This document shows positions 45,301 through 57,025 of a stretch of DNA of 64,000 nt, piece by piece (the stretch's first letter is position 1; each line of letters starts with the position of its first letter). The stretch covers positions 431,285,545 to 431,349,544 of the forward strand of contig JAQMRL010000001.1 of assembly GCA_035578175.1 (NCBI GenBank). Reading direction: 5' to 3'. A model generated the notes under the pieces. That model saw only the letters and a list, made by a program, of their open reading frames with translations. It had not been told where the DNA came from and searched no databases. This stretch comes from Catonia carolina. Lineage: Eukaryota; Arthropoda; Insecta; Hemiptera; Achilidae. The translations under genes were made by a program, and so were the position numbers.

Positions 45301-46136
45301 ATATTTATCCAACAATGACAGAATATAGGTAAATATACTTCACCTGCATATCGTAGGATTTAAAATTCAAAATTATAAGAAATGATGAATTCCTTTATCG
45401 TTCCCCTATCCTCACCACAAATCTAGTAGTGTACTTGTTACTTTGAATTTATGAATTATTTCTATATTATTTTTATAATGAGAACTTTGCGTGATTAACA
45501 AAATGATCACTGAAACCGAAGATGACAATATCTGCTTGAAATATTGATAAAAGACTTTCTCCAAAGGTTTATGTACTTCATTTTTTTCTGGCACATTTGA
45601 TTATAAACATTATTTAGGTAGAGGTTGATTGAGATAATGGTGAAGAGAAACATGGTGAGGGTTCTGACTGTTTAGATGAACTCCTATCGGTGAATTTGTC
45701 GGTTAGAAAGGTTGGACCACACTGTGCGAAACGAGAAGATTATAAAAAATTGATAAAAATGAAATATTTTTGAATGAAAATTAGTATAGAAGTTTGCTAT
45801 CACATGGTCACCTAGGATGGATCAACGAAGGAAGATTGTTTGGTAGAGTGTTTCAATAAGTTCCACTGAAAATAATCTTGAAGGTCGATCAGTTATTCAA
45901 TGTATAGGTGGAGTATTGGAAGCCGTAGCAACACTTGTGTATGGGATATGGAAAAAGGAAAGAAACATGTAAGAATATCGCATAAAAAAACTATTGGTTG
46001 TTTTACTTTCTTTTTCAGTTTTTTAACCCATCAAACAAAATCAAAATCTAAGCAACATAAAAGGATGCAGGTTGGAAAAATACGAGGTGTGGCTATTAAA
46101 TAACGAGACTGACGTTGTGAAACATTTTATGTTTAT

Positions 46137-46749
46137 TTTATACATAATCACTAATTGTCACCTTCAATATTCACTCCTTCTCTATTCCTACAACGCTCCA
46201 TGCAAATTTTCCATTGTTGGAAAGAGTGCTGGAAGTCATCTTCTGTCAGCTCCTTTAAGACACGTGCCGCTTTCTTTTTACAGCTTCCACAGACTCAAAT
46301 CTTGTCCCTTTTTAATGCAGATTTAACCTTAGGGAACAGGTATACGTCACATGGTGCAAGATCTGGTGAATAAAGTGGATGTTCCAACACTGAGATGCTG
46401 TACTTGGCTAGGAACCTCTTGATAGATAACGCGGAATGAGCTGGCGCATTGTCTTGTGGAAGACCCATGATTTGTACTTCCACATTTCGGGGCGTTTTTT
46501 CCTTACTCTTTGACGTAGTTTAGAAAGTACATCAAGGTAGTCATATGATTAATTGTTTGACCTTCAGAAACCCAGTGAAGGAACACAATCCCATGGATAT
46601 AGAAAAAAAACATACATCATTGCTTTAAATTTTGACTTGCTCATTCGAGCTTCTTTTAACTCTCGGTGACGTTCGGCTCTTCCAGTGCATGGATTGGCCC
46701 TTCGTTTACGATCATAAAAAAACCACGTTTCATCACACGTTATCTTCTA
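46137..46749 (-). pseudogene. Mariner DD34D transposase, catalytic part, broken
   Basis: Cut-and-paste transposase. Minus strand from the internal junction: ITCDETWFFYDRKRR (first catalytic Asp), RMSKSKFKAMMYVFF, LRQRVRKKRPEMWK, QDNAPAHSALSIKRFLAKYS (second Asp) and HPLYSPDLAPCDVYLFPKVK (third Asp). The spacing between the second and third Asp is 34 residues, the mariner DD34D signature. A stop near the WVPEGQ region, a frame change before QDNAPAHS and a one-base loss after ESVEAVK break the frame, which otherwise ends ELTEDDFQHSFQQWKICMER. The N-terminal DNA-binding domain is absent. Confidence 0.9.
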
Positions 46750-46965
46750 CCTGTTCCCTAAGATGAAATCTGCATTAAAAAGGGACAAGATTTGAGTCTG
46801 TGGAAGCTGTAAAAGAGAAAGCGGCTGGTGTCCTGAAGAAGCTGACAGAGGATGACTTCCAGCATTTTTCCCAACAACGGAAAATTCGCATGGAGCGTTG
46901 TAGGGATAGAGAAGGAGTGTATATTGAAGGTGACAATAAGTGATCATGTATAAAATAAAAATAAA
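46750..46965 (+). pseudogene. Mariner transposase C-terminus, inverted duplicate
   Basis: Plus strand: LFPKMKSALKRDKI, a frame break, AGVLKKLTEDDFQHFSQQRK, MERCRDREGVYIEGDNK. It repeats the last about 70 codons of the transposase at 46137-46340 in opposite orientation with scattered differences. The minus ORF at 46747-47004 is its shadow. Confidence 0.85.
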
Positions 46966-47010
46966 TTTTTTTATAACGTCAGTCTCGTTATTTAATAGCC
47001 ACACCTTGTA

Positions 47011-48480
47011 TACTATTTGATCATTAATTTATTTAAATACATATTGTTTTGAAATGGAGTGTTTTCTTAATATTAGTTTGACCTACTATGAAATCGTCCT
47101 TGAATATTTACTGAAATTGACTGTTACGTTCTTCAATAATGACTTTTGAATCAAAATTTGAGTGTACGTACAAAAATGATGGCCTAAAATATTAATATAT
47201 TTTTGTATATCATGAATAATAGTAATATTTTCGTATTAGGATATTGAATAACAAACCGTTCCAAATCAGATTTTTTATCTTTAAGATTTTCAAAGACGCT
47301 TTACTCTTCTTAATTTAGAATGTGAAAAGAACGTTGATTATATTCCCTTCTGCTTTGTCGTTTTTAAATTTTAAAATAAAACGTCTTCATCATCATCTAA
47401 AATTTTTCTTTGATCAAGAAAATGATTTTTCATCTACAAAGCATTTTTTTCTATTAACAATAACCTGAACGAACGGATAAGAGCCAAAAATAGCAGCAGC
47501 ATTATTATTCTCATCAACATCTTGATGATAAACAAAGACATGCCTTTGTTGTCAGCTGATTGGGCAGGAGTTTCCAAATAAGCTGATATTCAAACGTCTA
47601 TACTTTATTCCGTTACATTGTCTACATTTTTTATTCATTTTCTTACTTGCTTCCTTTCGTTTAAAATGTACTTTATTGTTTCTCATGTATTGTTTCAATT
47701 TTATGAAACAATCTCAATAAAATTAATTAATCCGGTTGCAAGAAACGGATGTTCTTTACAAAATTTCATTTAAGTAAGGCTGTTACTTATTAATATTGTT
47801 ATTCACCAAATTTTTGAAGTATTCACGCATAATTATATCTTATTTAATTTTTCATTGAGTTAAATGTTAACAAGGAATATAAAAATACATTTTAAATTTT
47901 ATTTTTGAATCCTTTCAATCAAATATAAACCCTCATAGTTTACCTGAGAGCATGTTTTTAAAGTTGGTTTTCTTACATTAATCTACGACATGTTTATCTA
48001 CTTTTATTTATCCGTACAACAAAACAACTAAAATAATTTGGTGTAATATATTTAACATTGTATTATAAAACATTAATACACATACGAAAATATCTTATAT
48101 ATGTGATAACGCAATTATATGTGATAAAAACAGATTAAAAAAACATTTGAGCAGTTCAATACCTTATTCTTCTTTGAAAAATGTTTTATTTTGCGGTTAT
48201 ATACAATTTCAATTAAATGTGAATCAGTTCTGGAGACCTATACACACCCACTACAGCCATCTTTTTCCGAATTTCCATCCTAACTTCTAAACCGACTACT
48301 TCAATTCCTGAGAAAAAGTATCTAAAAAGGGTAAGTTACGTGTGTGTAAATATTTTAAATTTGTTTTATTTTTATTTTTAAATATTATATTTAATTAATT
48401 ACAAAACATATTGTAAAACCTAAGCCTATTTCGTTTAGGACCTGGTTATAATAATTAAAAATAGACTTCCTTAAACTTAA
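47011..48480. other. AT-rich sequence without recognised features
   Basis: No ORF of interest and no match to the window's repeat families. Confidence 0.4.
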
Positions 48481-48501
48481 TATTACAATATTTATTTACA
48501 C

Positions 48502-48898
48502 TGCCCATAACGGGCAGGTAGAGTGTTAAATTAATTGCACTAGATCTGTTGGTTCCAGGGCTACAAAAAATAGTTCTGTTTCTTATTACATAGTTAGCCA
48601 ATTATATAACTGAACTATTTAAGAAAAGAAGAGGTAGAGATGTAAAAGACACTAGTCAGAGTTATCTCCTCTGAGAGTAATAAATTTCACTATACAGCCA
48701 GATCCTGTGGTGAATGAAATGAAGGTGACATTTGCAGGGTGGGAAGTGGGTGCTTTTCGGAAGGCCTGTCATGCTGATAAGCATACTTTTCCACTCAGTC
48801 AGGAAGGCAATTGTAACCCACCTCGCTCCTAATTTTTACTTAGTAAAACCTCTAGAGATTCAAATCAGCCTTTCGGCTTTTAACCTAAACAACATCAC
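48502..48898 (+). mobile_element. CAA-tailed SINE, full length, 12-bp TSD
   Basis: A perfect duplication ATTTATTTACAC (48490-48501 and 48899-48910) defines both ends. The 397-bp unit opens with TGCCCATAACGGGCAG, where CTGCCC/GGGCAG forms a hairpin, contains all family landmarks (CCAGGGCTACAAA, GTTTCTTATTACATAG, GAAGAGGTAGAGATG, CACTAGTCAGAGTTATCTCC, GCCAGATCCTGTGGTGAATG, CTTTTCGGAAGGCC, GTCAGGAAGGC) and ends CTTTCGGCTTTTAACCTAAACAACATCAC. The ORF at 48732-48923 is a frame in the repeat. Confidence 0.92.
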
Positions 48899-49242
48899 AT
48901 TTATTTACACAATTAATAATTAAACTTAGCCTACTAACAAATTAATAAGATTACTTCACTTAAATTAATTACAAAACTTAAAGCGTAAACTAACTTAATT
49001 AATAGGCCTAATAATGGTGATTTTATTTTATAATAGCCTCTTACCTACAACCGATTTCAGTACAAAGATGTTTTTCTAACGTACTTGTTACCATGTGTAT
49101 AGAAATACTTGGTAATAGCTCTCACTCATTCATAATCGAGTCGCAACTTCAAATGAACAGAGCTATAAAGAGCTACCTTTACATACCCGTACTAGTTAAC
49201 GTTTCTAAAAGGTCATAGATTTTCTACATAATAAGACCCAAT

Positions 49243-49509
49243 GAGTAGAGGTGTAAAAGACACTAGTCAGAGTTATCTTCTCTGAGAGTAATGAATTTCA
49301 TTATACAGCCAGACCGTGAGGTGAATGAAGTGAAGATGTCATTTGCAGGGTGAGAAGTGGGTGCTTTTCGGAGGGCCTGGCATGCTGATAAGTATACTTG
49401 TTCAACTCGGTGAGGAAGGCACTAGTAAACCACAGTACTCCTCGTTTTTACTTAGTACAACCTCTGGAGTTCAAACCAGCCTTTCGGCTGTTGACCTAAA
49501 AAACAACAC
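49243..49509 (+). mobile_element. CAA-tailed SINE, 5'-truncated
   Basis: Starts within the family at GAGTAGAGGTGTAAAAGACAC and ends CTTTCGGCTGTTGACCTAAAAAACAACAC. A near-perfect TSD, AAGACCCAAT (49233-49242) and AAGACACAAT (49510-49519), flanks it. 5' truncation with a TSD is strong evidence of LINE-machinery retroposition. Confidence 0.85.
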
Positions 49510-49569
49510 AAGACACAATAGGAGACCCATCTACCCTTTATCAGAAAAATCTAAAACATAATAGAAATG

Positions 49570-50235
49570 ACCAATAAAAGGCAAAACAAAAACCCACTAC
49601 CTTTTTCTCACATTCAAAATATCTCATTCATCAAAATTCACTATTCTTGTTCAACACACTCTATACCACACATTCATTTTTTAATTTTTGTTAATTACAT
49701 GTAGTTTTTTTTTTACACTTAACAGTTATTTTCGTATATTTTTTAATGTTTCAGTAGAATAGTTTAATTACTATAATTAATTTGTGTTGTCGGATGAAAA
49801 TTGGTATAATTTAAACATTAAAATGTTTACTCAAATTCAAAGGTCATTAACAGTGGATTAAAGTACCTACTTTATTTTGCAAGTATTGCAAAACCTGAAA
49901 CACATCACATTCACTGCTGACCACGCATTCACACATGACTGTGGTTACGTAGCCTACTTGTTGTGACCCAACCGCATTACCTAGCGTGTCCTCAGGCCGC
50001 TAGTCTTGATTCATCTGTACCGCGCAATCTCGTTCATATTAAAACGACATGACAGATTCTCACTCAATTAATCGTTTCCGTGTATATTAATCTGTTGATA
50101 AAGTACTTATCGGGTTTAGATTTTTAATAAAGAATTTAATAGAATGTACTAATTCTACAGTAATATCCGATTGTTTTTACATTAAAAAATTATATTAACT
50201 ATATTTTTTTTATTGGTAAGTAAATCATTAAAATG
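49570..50235. other. AT-rich sequence without recognised features
   Basis: A GC-richer patch at about 49920-50060 has no reading frame or repeat match that I can support. Confidence 0.35.
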
Positions 50236-50240
50236 AATTA

Positions 50241-50420
50241 CAGTAAAATCTCGATCAACCGTCACTCTTTCAACCGTCACTTTCTGTTATCGGTCAGTGC
50301 CCTCCACCAAAAAATAAATTTCTTACAATACAGTACCTATTTTGTGAAGCTCAAGTTTCATGGAATATCGCAATTACGAAACATTGCCGCACAGAAATCT
50401 CGAGCCTCAAAGAACCAGTA
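50241..50420 (+). mobile_element. Pogo/Tigger-like transposon terminus
   Basis: Directly after TA, CAGTAAAATCTCGATCAACCG and a second TTTCAACCGTCAC copy match the terminal repeat style of pogo/Tigger elements. The right-hand terminus is not visible. The 62-codon ORF from 50233 reads the terminal repeat and is not a gene. Confidence 0.6.
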
Positions 50421-50606
50421 GAATACGACAATTATTTTAAAGTGTAAACCTAGAACATCTTAAGTGTAGATTTAGAATTTTGAAAGTAAGTTTCTATTGA
50501 ATAACAGTTTATAGATTTGAACCGGGTTTATTTGGTTTAGTTGTACAAATATGAACGTGTATTATCCAATTGTAAACAGTTTTTTGCATTTCTGTCCTGA
50601 CCACCA

Positions 50607-50897
50607 GTGAAAGTAGGCTACATACTGTATGTGAATTGTAAAGTTACTGTTATCCGAATAAATATTTGTAACGAATATTGTGCACAAGTTAGCAAAGTGA
50701 GAAAATCTCTCGCTTCAGTTAAATTTAATTTGGAGAGATTCATTAAACAAATAACTTTTAAAATTGTAAATAATAAAAAACATTTTGAATCGAATTATTA
50801 TTATTCCATATGGGTTAAGAAAAACCTTTTTAATCTGAAACAAAGCCAAGGATACTACATCTTAAAAAAAGTAACTAAACTATCGAAATATTTTTGA
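50607..50897 (+). other. Open frame without recognised domain
   Basis: 96 codons from a non-ATG start (GTG), rich in Lys, Asn, Ile and Tyr. It follows the pogo-like terminus and could be non-coding transposon interior. I see no motif that supports a protein. Confidence 0.15.
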
Positions 50898-51224
50898 TGT
50901 CGGATTTTTAAGAAGTGTTTTTTATCTAAAATTCCTTATTTTCACTCTTTCACTTCTAAATTTAATTCTTTTCTGAGTTTCTGTTTCTCTTGTTAACTTC
51001 TGTGCCTAGTCGTGGCGTTCTCTAATTACTAAAGTAACTAAAGAACGCCATGGTCTAGTCGTTTTATGTGTATTAAACAATGCATTTTAGTTTTTTTGTT
51101 TTTAAATCAATTAAAACCCTTTATAAAGAGTCTTCTGTCATTAATTCTAAAAATATGTCAATAAAATAAAATAACTTTTTCCTCATTGAGGTTAAGAGAA
51201 TCACCTGATATTAACACAGTTTTT

Positions 51225-51420
51225 TGGCTGGTTTCAGTCAGCATTCTTTTGCCTTATTCCTATTAACTTCTATGATTTCCCTCAGAAATATTCTTTCAAC
51301 ATTTTCCAGATCTTTGAAAAATTCTTTTATTCAAGTATAGGTTTCGCATCTTATAGAGCACCTCAGGTTTGATGACGGTGTCCAGATAATATCTTAATTA
51401 AATATTGAGGTACCTTTGTT
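51225..51420 (-). pseudogene. RTE-like LINE C-terminal scrap
   Basis: Minus strand: DTVIKPEVLYKMRNLYLNKR, frame change, KDLENVERIFLREIIEVNRN. It corresponds to VIKPTILYASE..LTLNKKTDMKSLKKEERKIIRKILG at 6.75-6.88 kb. Short and broken. Confidence 0.65.
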
Positions 51421-51823
51421 GTATACTGTTCTAGTTTTCGTTGAGGCTACTCCAGTTACATTTTTCGTTCTTTCCAGAGAGTTTCTAAAACTACATTTTT
51501 GATGATCTCCCTTAGATTTAATAATAATTAAAAATTGCATTTTTAATCGTAGAGAACGTTTTGAAAAATTATATACTTTATTAGTTATGTAAATATTTAT
51601 ATTCTACAATAAAAATTATAAAGTAAATAAATCTAAATTGTGTTACTAGATATTTTACCGAATTTAATTAACTTTTTACTTTTATCGGAGGTAAAAGCTG
51701 TGAGTTATATAAGTTTACGTTCGGTGTTATTTTTCTTTTGTTCGTTAAGGAAGTGAACAGTAGCCTAGTTTTTTTTGTAAAATGTAACGCTGCAGAAAAT
51801 AGGGAAAATGTGTAGATGTTTCG

Positions 51824-52075
51824 TTACGATGGTAACAAATCTGTAGTATCTGCTGTGTTGGAAGGTTCAGAAGTAGTTTGTTCGTTGAATTTGAGGGCCT
51901 CTAGATCGTTCCCCAGGGCGTAATATTCCAAGTGGTGGGTACAACAACCTAACCTATATTCTAGTAACAATAAACGTACTAAACTTACCGTGAGAGGCAA
52001 TACAACTAAATGTCTTAAGACAACCGAAATACTTCTGGATAATTTATTATCTAAAAGAGAATTTCCTTGCTTCAA
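51824..52075 (-). other. Weak coding-like frame with a splice-donor-like site
   Basis: The 83-codon frame has no ATG at its edge. Its last third (HHLEYYALGNDLEALKFNEQ, then TADTTDLLPS) looks protein-like, and an ACG|GTAAGT donor-like site occurs inside it near 51990. A decayed host exon is possible; I recognise no family. Confidence 0.2.
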
Positions 52076-52605
52076 ACATTTTGCTTCCTTATATCTTAAA
52101 AGGTAAATTGATAATTAAAAGTTAAATTGCGTTAAAAATTTAAGTAACATCAAAATTACATTTGAAAATTCTATTAAAATATGTATGTAATTCTACCTAA
52201 TTAGTTACCGTTTTTTATTTAAGAAGCATTACAGTTGATTATATTTTCTAATTGAAATCTATTTGAATTACCAATACTTCTAGTTTATTTACAGTTTCCC
52301 GATGTTTGTAATATCAAGTTAACTAATTATATTATTGTAATATCTCCTCCTTCACAAAGCTACTGGTTGGATGATGCAAAAAACATACTTGATCTACTAG
52401 ATTTCTTTATATGCCAAGGTGTGAATTTTCTGCCGAAGGCTAAGAGAGTCCTTACTTCTTCTTTCTTAAGACCACTGTTCAGCTTTACTAACACTTAGTA
52501 TCAAAGAAAAAAACTAATCAATTCTGTTCGTCTTTTGCTAATATTGGGATGATCGACTGTTAATACTTCAAAAATATGTTTGATAGTGAATTAAACATTA
52601 ATGTA

Positions 52606-53533
52606 CGAGTGTGTACCCAAAAAGAAACCGGAATTATTTCTTTAAAGTTATTTATTTTCAAGTGTTTTAGAAAACAACCTTATCCGCTGTAAAATACTCT
52701 CCATAACAACTAATAAATTTGTCCCACCGGTGCTTCCACTGTTCGGAACATGTTTTGTAGTCATCTTTAGAAATGGCTGACAGCTCTTTCCTCGTTTTTA
52801 TTCTTGACCTGTTCAATGTTGTCAAATCGGTGTAAATCATGTTCCTTTACATGCGTGGAAATAAGTAAAAGTCGCACGGAGCCAGGTCAGGTGAGTAAGG
52901 TGCGTAGAGCAGCGACACCATGCCATTTTTGGCCAAAAACTGCATAACACAGATGGCTGTATGTGCAGGTGCATTGTCGTGGTGGAAGAACCAGTCTCGT
53001 CTGCCACAAATCGGGTCTTTTTGACGAAAACTGCTGCACCATCTTCTGAAAACATTCAAACTGTCAGTCAACGGTCTCAGAGCACAAGCTCTTGAATATT
53101 GTTTCAACATTTTCGTCGATTCGGGCAGTTGACGGACGTCCACAACACGAGGTTTGTCATCAATCGACATTTCGCCATTTTTAAACCAAGAAAATCGCTC
53201 GTATACTTGAGTTTTTTCCCTTAGCGTCATTTTTGTAAGCCGTTTTCAACACTAAAACAGTTTCAGCGGCATTTTTACCGAGAAGAAAACAAAATTTCAC
53301 AGGTGAACGTTGTTCACTTAAACTTGCCATCATAAAAAATGAAACAATAACAAAACATCGCTAGCAAAAAATAATTACTGCTGATGAACAGAACAAGTCA
53401 GGTCGACAACATTGGTGGCACTGAACTTGCAATGAGTTGCGCTATACACGTATATGCGGCAGAAATGCGTAGGCCTACTACACAAGAACCGCCCACGGCA
53501 AAGCTATTCCGGTTACTTTTGGGTACCCCATCG
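52606..53533 (-). mobile_element. Mariner, internally deleted, TSD TA
   Basis: Bracketed by TA (52604-52605 and 53534-53535). Terminal repeats of about 28 bp: CGAGTGTGTACCCAAAAAGA and, from the other end, CGATGGGGTACCCAAAAGTA, both continuing ACCGGAAT. The element is 928 bp against about 1.3 kb for intact mariners, because the region between the helix-turn-helix and the second catalytic Asp is mostly deleted. It differs in terminal sequence and coding from the 46-kb mariner, so two families are present. Confidence 0.9.
52667..53330 (-). pseudogene. Mariner DD34D transposase with internal deletion
   Basis: Starts at an ATG (53328-53330): MASLSEQRSPVKFCFLLGKN, AAETVLVLKTAY (helix-turn-helix). 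It shifts frame at KNDA and continues EKTQVYERFSWFKNGEMSID (second DNA-binding helix region), then jumps to WFFHHDNAPAHTAICVMQFL and YAPYSPDLAPCDFYLFPRM. The two Asp residues are 34 residues apart (DD34D), but the first catalytic Asp has been deleted. A stop follows PRM, after which KTRKELSAISKDDYKTCSEQ and WKHRWDKFI end at a TAA (52667-52669). It cannot be active. Confidence 0.9.
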
Positions 53534-53535
53534 TA

Positions 53536-54250
53536 GCTCTACAGTAAGAATATGATATAGAAATGACTGTAGAGACTATTTTAAGTACAATACAAAACGC
53601 GGATTGGAACAGTACATCACCCCCTTTGTTTCAAACACATACGTAGTTATCCCAAACCCATACGAAAACTGATTCAGGAGAAACGACGCAGGAGAGGTAG
53701 GTGACAACGATATAAGCTTTCTAACGGTAAAATACAATACAATCAGTAACTGAAATAGTAATGAACTGTCCTATATTGAGTTATTTGCTATTGGTATCCA
53801 TTCAAGAAGGTAATTTATTTGTCCATCTTCCATTCATGATCCGAGCATTATGTCTTGTCCACTTCCATTTCGACAAAGAACATTTTGTAAGAACAGTGGT
53901 ACGTATTTGTTAAGAATAGAAGTCGTGAAAGAGATTTGAATATTCACCTTCCGTTAATGTTGCATAGAATGTACCAGAACATTAATTTTTTCCAGTTAGT
54001 TTGAAGGAGGGATGAAAGTCGGCTTGACAAAGGGGATATGATCTCTCACTCTATCTTCTAGCCCTCTCTTGTTAGATTGTCTCTTAATTTGTAATACTTG
54101 ACTAATAAAAATCAATTACTGAATCTTTGCGCATGTCAATTAGTTAAAATTTGTAATGAATAAAATGAAGTTGTAATGAAAAAGTTATAATGTATTACCT
54201 GAAAAGCCTACACCCAATACTGCACAGTATTCTTTGATTTAGATTTTTGT
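53536..54250. other. No recognised feature
   Basis: Some GC-richer stretches (53580-53700) but no frame or repeat match that I can support. Confidence 0.35.
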
Positions 54251-54254
54251 TACT

Positions 54255-54470
54255 AATGTACAGTCAACCTGTAATGACAGCCCAAGCATCGACCGTTCCA
54301 TTTTTCGATGCATCAGTCTAAGTTTCTGATAGTTAAGATCAATATTTCAGCACCGTAGATAATAACTGGCAGAAAATTCTAGTTGAAAACTTACTGTTTT
54401 AAACAGACAGACAGGTCACTTCTGAATATCTCTTTCAGCCTTACATAAGCTGGCCAGGAGACAGTGTTAT
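54255..54470 (-). pseudogene. Non-LTR reverse transcriptase C-terminal scrap
   Basis: Minus strand: SWPAYVRLKEIFRSDLSVCL, FLPVIIYGAEILILTIRNL, then in another frame QKLRLMHRKMERSMLGLSL. This is the 'LKE-F-S...VLPV-TYGAETW-LT...KLR-AQR-MER-MLG-SL' block that follows the RT core in a common insect endonuclease-reverse transcriptase group. Several breaks; old copy. Confidence 0.75.
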
Positions 54471-54479
54471 TTTCAAATC

Positions 54480-56940
54480 ACAAAATAAATTATAAGTTAT
54501 AAATTTTAAAGTTACAAGATTGAAGAAATTTAAAATTTTGAAAGATCTACTGAGTCACCCGTTTTTGTGTTGGTAATTTATTATTTAACAAAAACAAAAC
54601 ATTTTTTCTGATAGGTATTCTGAGTAAGTACAATTTTTTAAAGAAAACACAAATAAACTTATGGGTATTACTTACAGTATTAACATTTTAATGACCATTA
54701 CTTTTAAAGTGTTCAGTTAAATTAAGTACATAGTGTATTTTCAAATTAATGAAACACCAATAAGAATATTTAAAATTATCATGTAACTTTTTTGGAAGAA
54801 CTTCAAAAATACTTTGAAAGTTTTAAGCTGACATAATGAGAAAGTACATTTTAATTTATATATCTAAGTAGTTTTAGTAATAAGGAAGCCGACAATGTTA
54901 TGTGTGTTAAATAAAAATTGGCGCGTTTATAACGCGTACACTTATAAAATTTAAGTACTTTTAAGTAATCAGATATAAGTTATATCACATAAATTACACA
55001 ACTTAAGAAATAAGTTACAGTAATATTCATGATTTATTGTTCAAAATGCTAATGACTAAGTTTTAGACAGTAAAGAATTTTCTTAAGCACTCTTTAATAT
55101 AATGACGATGACAGAGAAGCAAAAGTTCATGTAGAAATTTTACAGTAAAAGTTCTTGAAACAGGAAAATAATATTTCGTCCGAGACAATATATACATTTT
55201 TACTGTTGTTCACTAGTATTCTCTAACGTTAAAACACCACAAAACAAAAATAAAATTCTACGTAAAATGCCTGTTCAACTTGGAACTCATTTTTAAATTT
55301 TTTAAAGTGAAAACTAGAACAATGTTAAACTAAAAATTCATTGTAAAAAATGAAAACATCAATAAGTGTAACTTTTATCATTAGTAGGTCTACATATTGT
55401 TTTAAAACGTTGATCACTTTCTATGTATAATACTGTGACATAATTACTGTAAAAAATTTGTAAAACCAACTACTGTTCATGGCTAGAAATAGTTAAGTAG
55501 AGATAGTTTTGTTGTACGCAAAAAAATCATTGTTATGTAACTATCTGGTAAGGGTGGAGTGATGGTGTATAATTAAGGAAAATCGGCTCTTATTGTCATT
55601 TCTTGTATTCTTTTGTGTTTTTAAGATTTATTAAATTTCTAGTATTTTCTCAGTTTTGGATTTGTGTATAAGATTTTATGGATTATTTATAAAATTTATC
55701 AGAATTCCTTTCATTTCCTTCTTTTTTTGTATAATCCACCTTTTTATTATTGCTTCTAGAATCAGGAAGAAAATATTTCTATTTCTGTCAAGTATTTACT
55801 ACCTCATCTTCTTATTCCGTTCTCGAAGCCTAAGAAAAGTCTTTGTTTTTTATATTAAAATTATTTACAGGTTCTACACAATCATGATTATTTTGTATTA
55901 CTTAAAAAATATTTCAGTAGAGTAAGCAAGGAAATCTATTTAGTGAAATTATCCTGAGAGTTCAAAAAATGAAACGTACATAAATATTAAACATTTGTAT
56001 TAAAAGATAGTCTCTTTAAACGTTAGGCCTACTCACAAATTTAAATTAAATTTAGACAATAATAGGCTGTATTATAATCTACCGTAGGTAGTAAATTTTC
56101 ATCTTACATGTTCAAATTTCAAATAATTTTTAAAATGAACGTAAAATTGCAATTCGAAAAACCGAATTTAGATGTTAATTACGCCTATGAAACGTTTGTC
56201 TCATTTACAAAAAAAAGAAGTTTATTTATTGCAAAATTCAAAGTTTTCACTTTATTGAATAAGTAACTAATGTAGTAAAGAGCGTAAAGTATCGAACGAA
56301 ATCAAACACTATCGATTGTTAACCTCTGTGATATTTATACAAATAAAAATAAGTAAAATATAAATAGCCTTTTGCTAAATTAAAACATTTCAACTGCAAT
56401 ATCTGAGTTAAATTATTATCTAACAAATTAAAAATAATAATAAATTTTTATGTTTGTATACAGAACCTAAATATTTAGCACTGATATCTGAAATTTCTTG
56501 TTTCACTATTTTTTTAGTAGAGATGTCCAAAAATATAATTTGTTGCTTATGTGCCAGGGCTTGGTAAGTATCATGTTTACGATAGATTTTGACTGAAATA
56601 GTTATTTTATTATAGTTCATCTAAGTTTTATATTGACTTAAAATAATTTATTTTGACAGGAAAAATGTAAAGCTCAACTATAGTAATTAATTTTATTACA
56701 AATATTGTGACAAAATTAATGAATTAATAATTTTTATAGTTTCTTAAAAAGCAAGATGGGAGTATTTATAAGACAAGTAATATATTATTTAATATGGTGA
56801 TATAAGTAATAAAATAATATAGACTAAGAAATCTACTCACCGCAAATAAAAAATAAGTAAAAGTAAGAGAGAGTGGGTTATGAAATTTATCGAGAATCAT
56901 AATAAAGAATAACCGAATCTAAAAAAGAATAAAAAGTAAA
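54480..56940. other. AT-rich interval without recognised features
   Basis: Frames at 55656-55925 (+) and 56420-56620 (-) are Ile/Phe/Lys/Tyr-rich, AT-driven and without motif or neighbour support. Confidence 0.4.
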
Positions 56941-56950
56941 AGAGGAAATA

Positions 56951-57025
56951 AGAGCAAGGTGGCGAATGTGCTAAGTCAGAGTCAGTCGTAAATTTGGTGC
57001 AGATTCCACCGAGGCATAAAATAAT
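56951..57025 (+). mobile_element. Possible tRNA-derived SINE head
   Basis: GTGGCGAATGTGCTAAG (A-box-like) and GGTGCAGATTCCACC (B-box-like) about 37 bp apart, followed by a CATAAAATAATAAA tail. Confidence 0.45.

Larger units (their letters stand above)
46083..47008. mobile_element. Mariner with inverted-duplicated 3' ends, TSD TA
   Basis: Flanked by TA (46081-46082 and 47009-47010). Both termini read inward as CGAGGTGTGGCTATTAAATA / CAAGGTGTGGCTATTAAATA. They are the same (3') end of the element: the left arm 46083-46340 and right arm 46750-47008 are inverted copies including transposase C-terminus and terminal repeat. The 409-bp middle holds the catalytic region on the minus strand. The normal 5' half, with the helix-turn-helix, is missing. 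Total length is 926 bp against about 1.3 kb for intact mariners. Confidence 0.9.

Noticed and set aside
45640..45940. Possible LINE fragment (LDELLSVNLSVRKVG frame)
   Set aside because: No recognisable reverse transcriptase landmark; likely a chance frame.
55656..55925. 89-codon hydrophobic ORF as a membrane protein
   Set aside because: Composition is that of AT-rich random sequence (Phe/Ile/Tyr/Leu), non-ATG start and no support.
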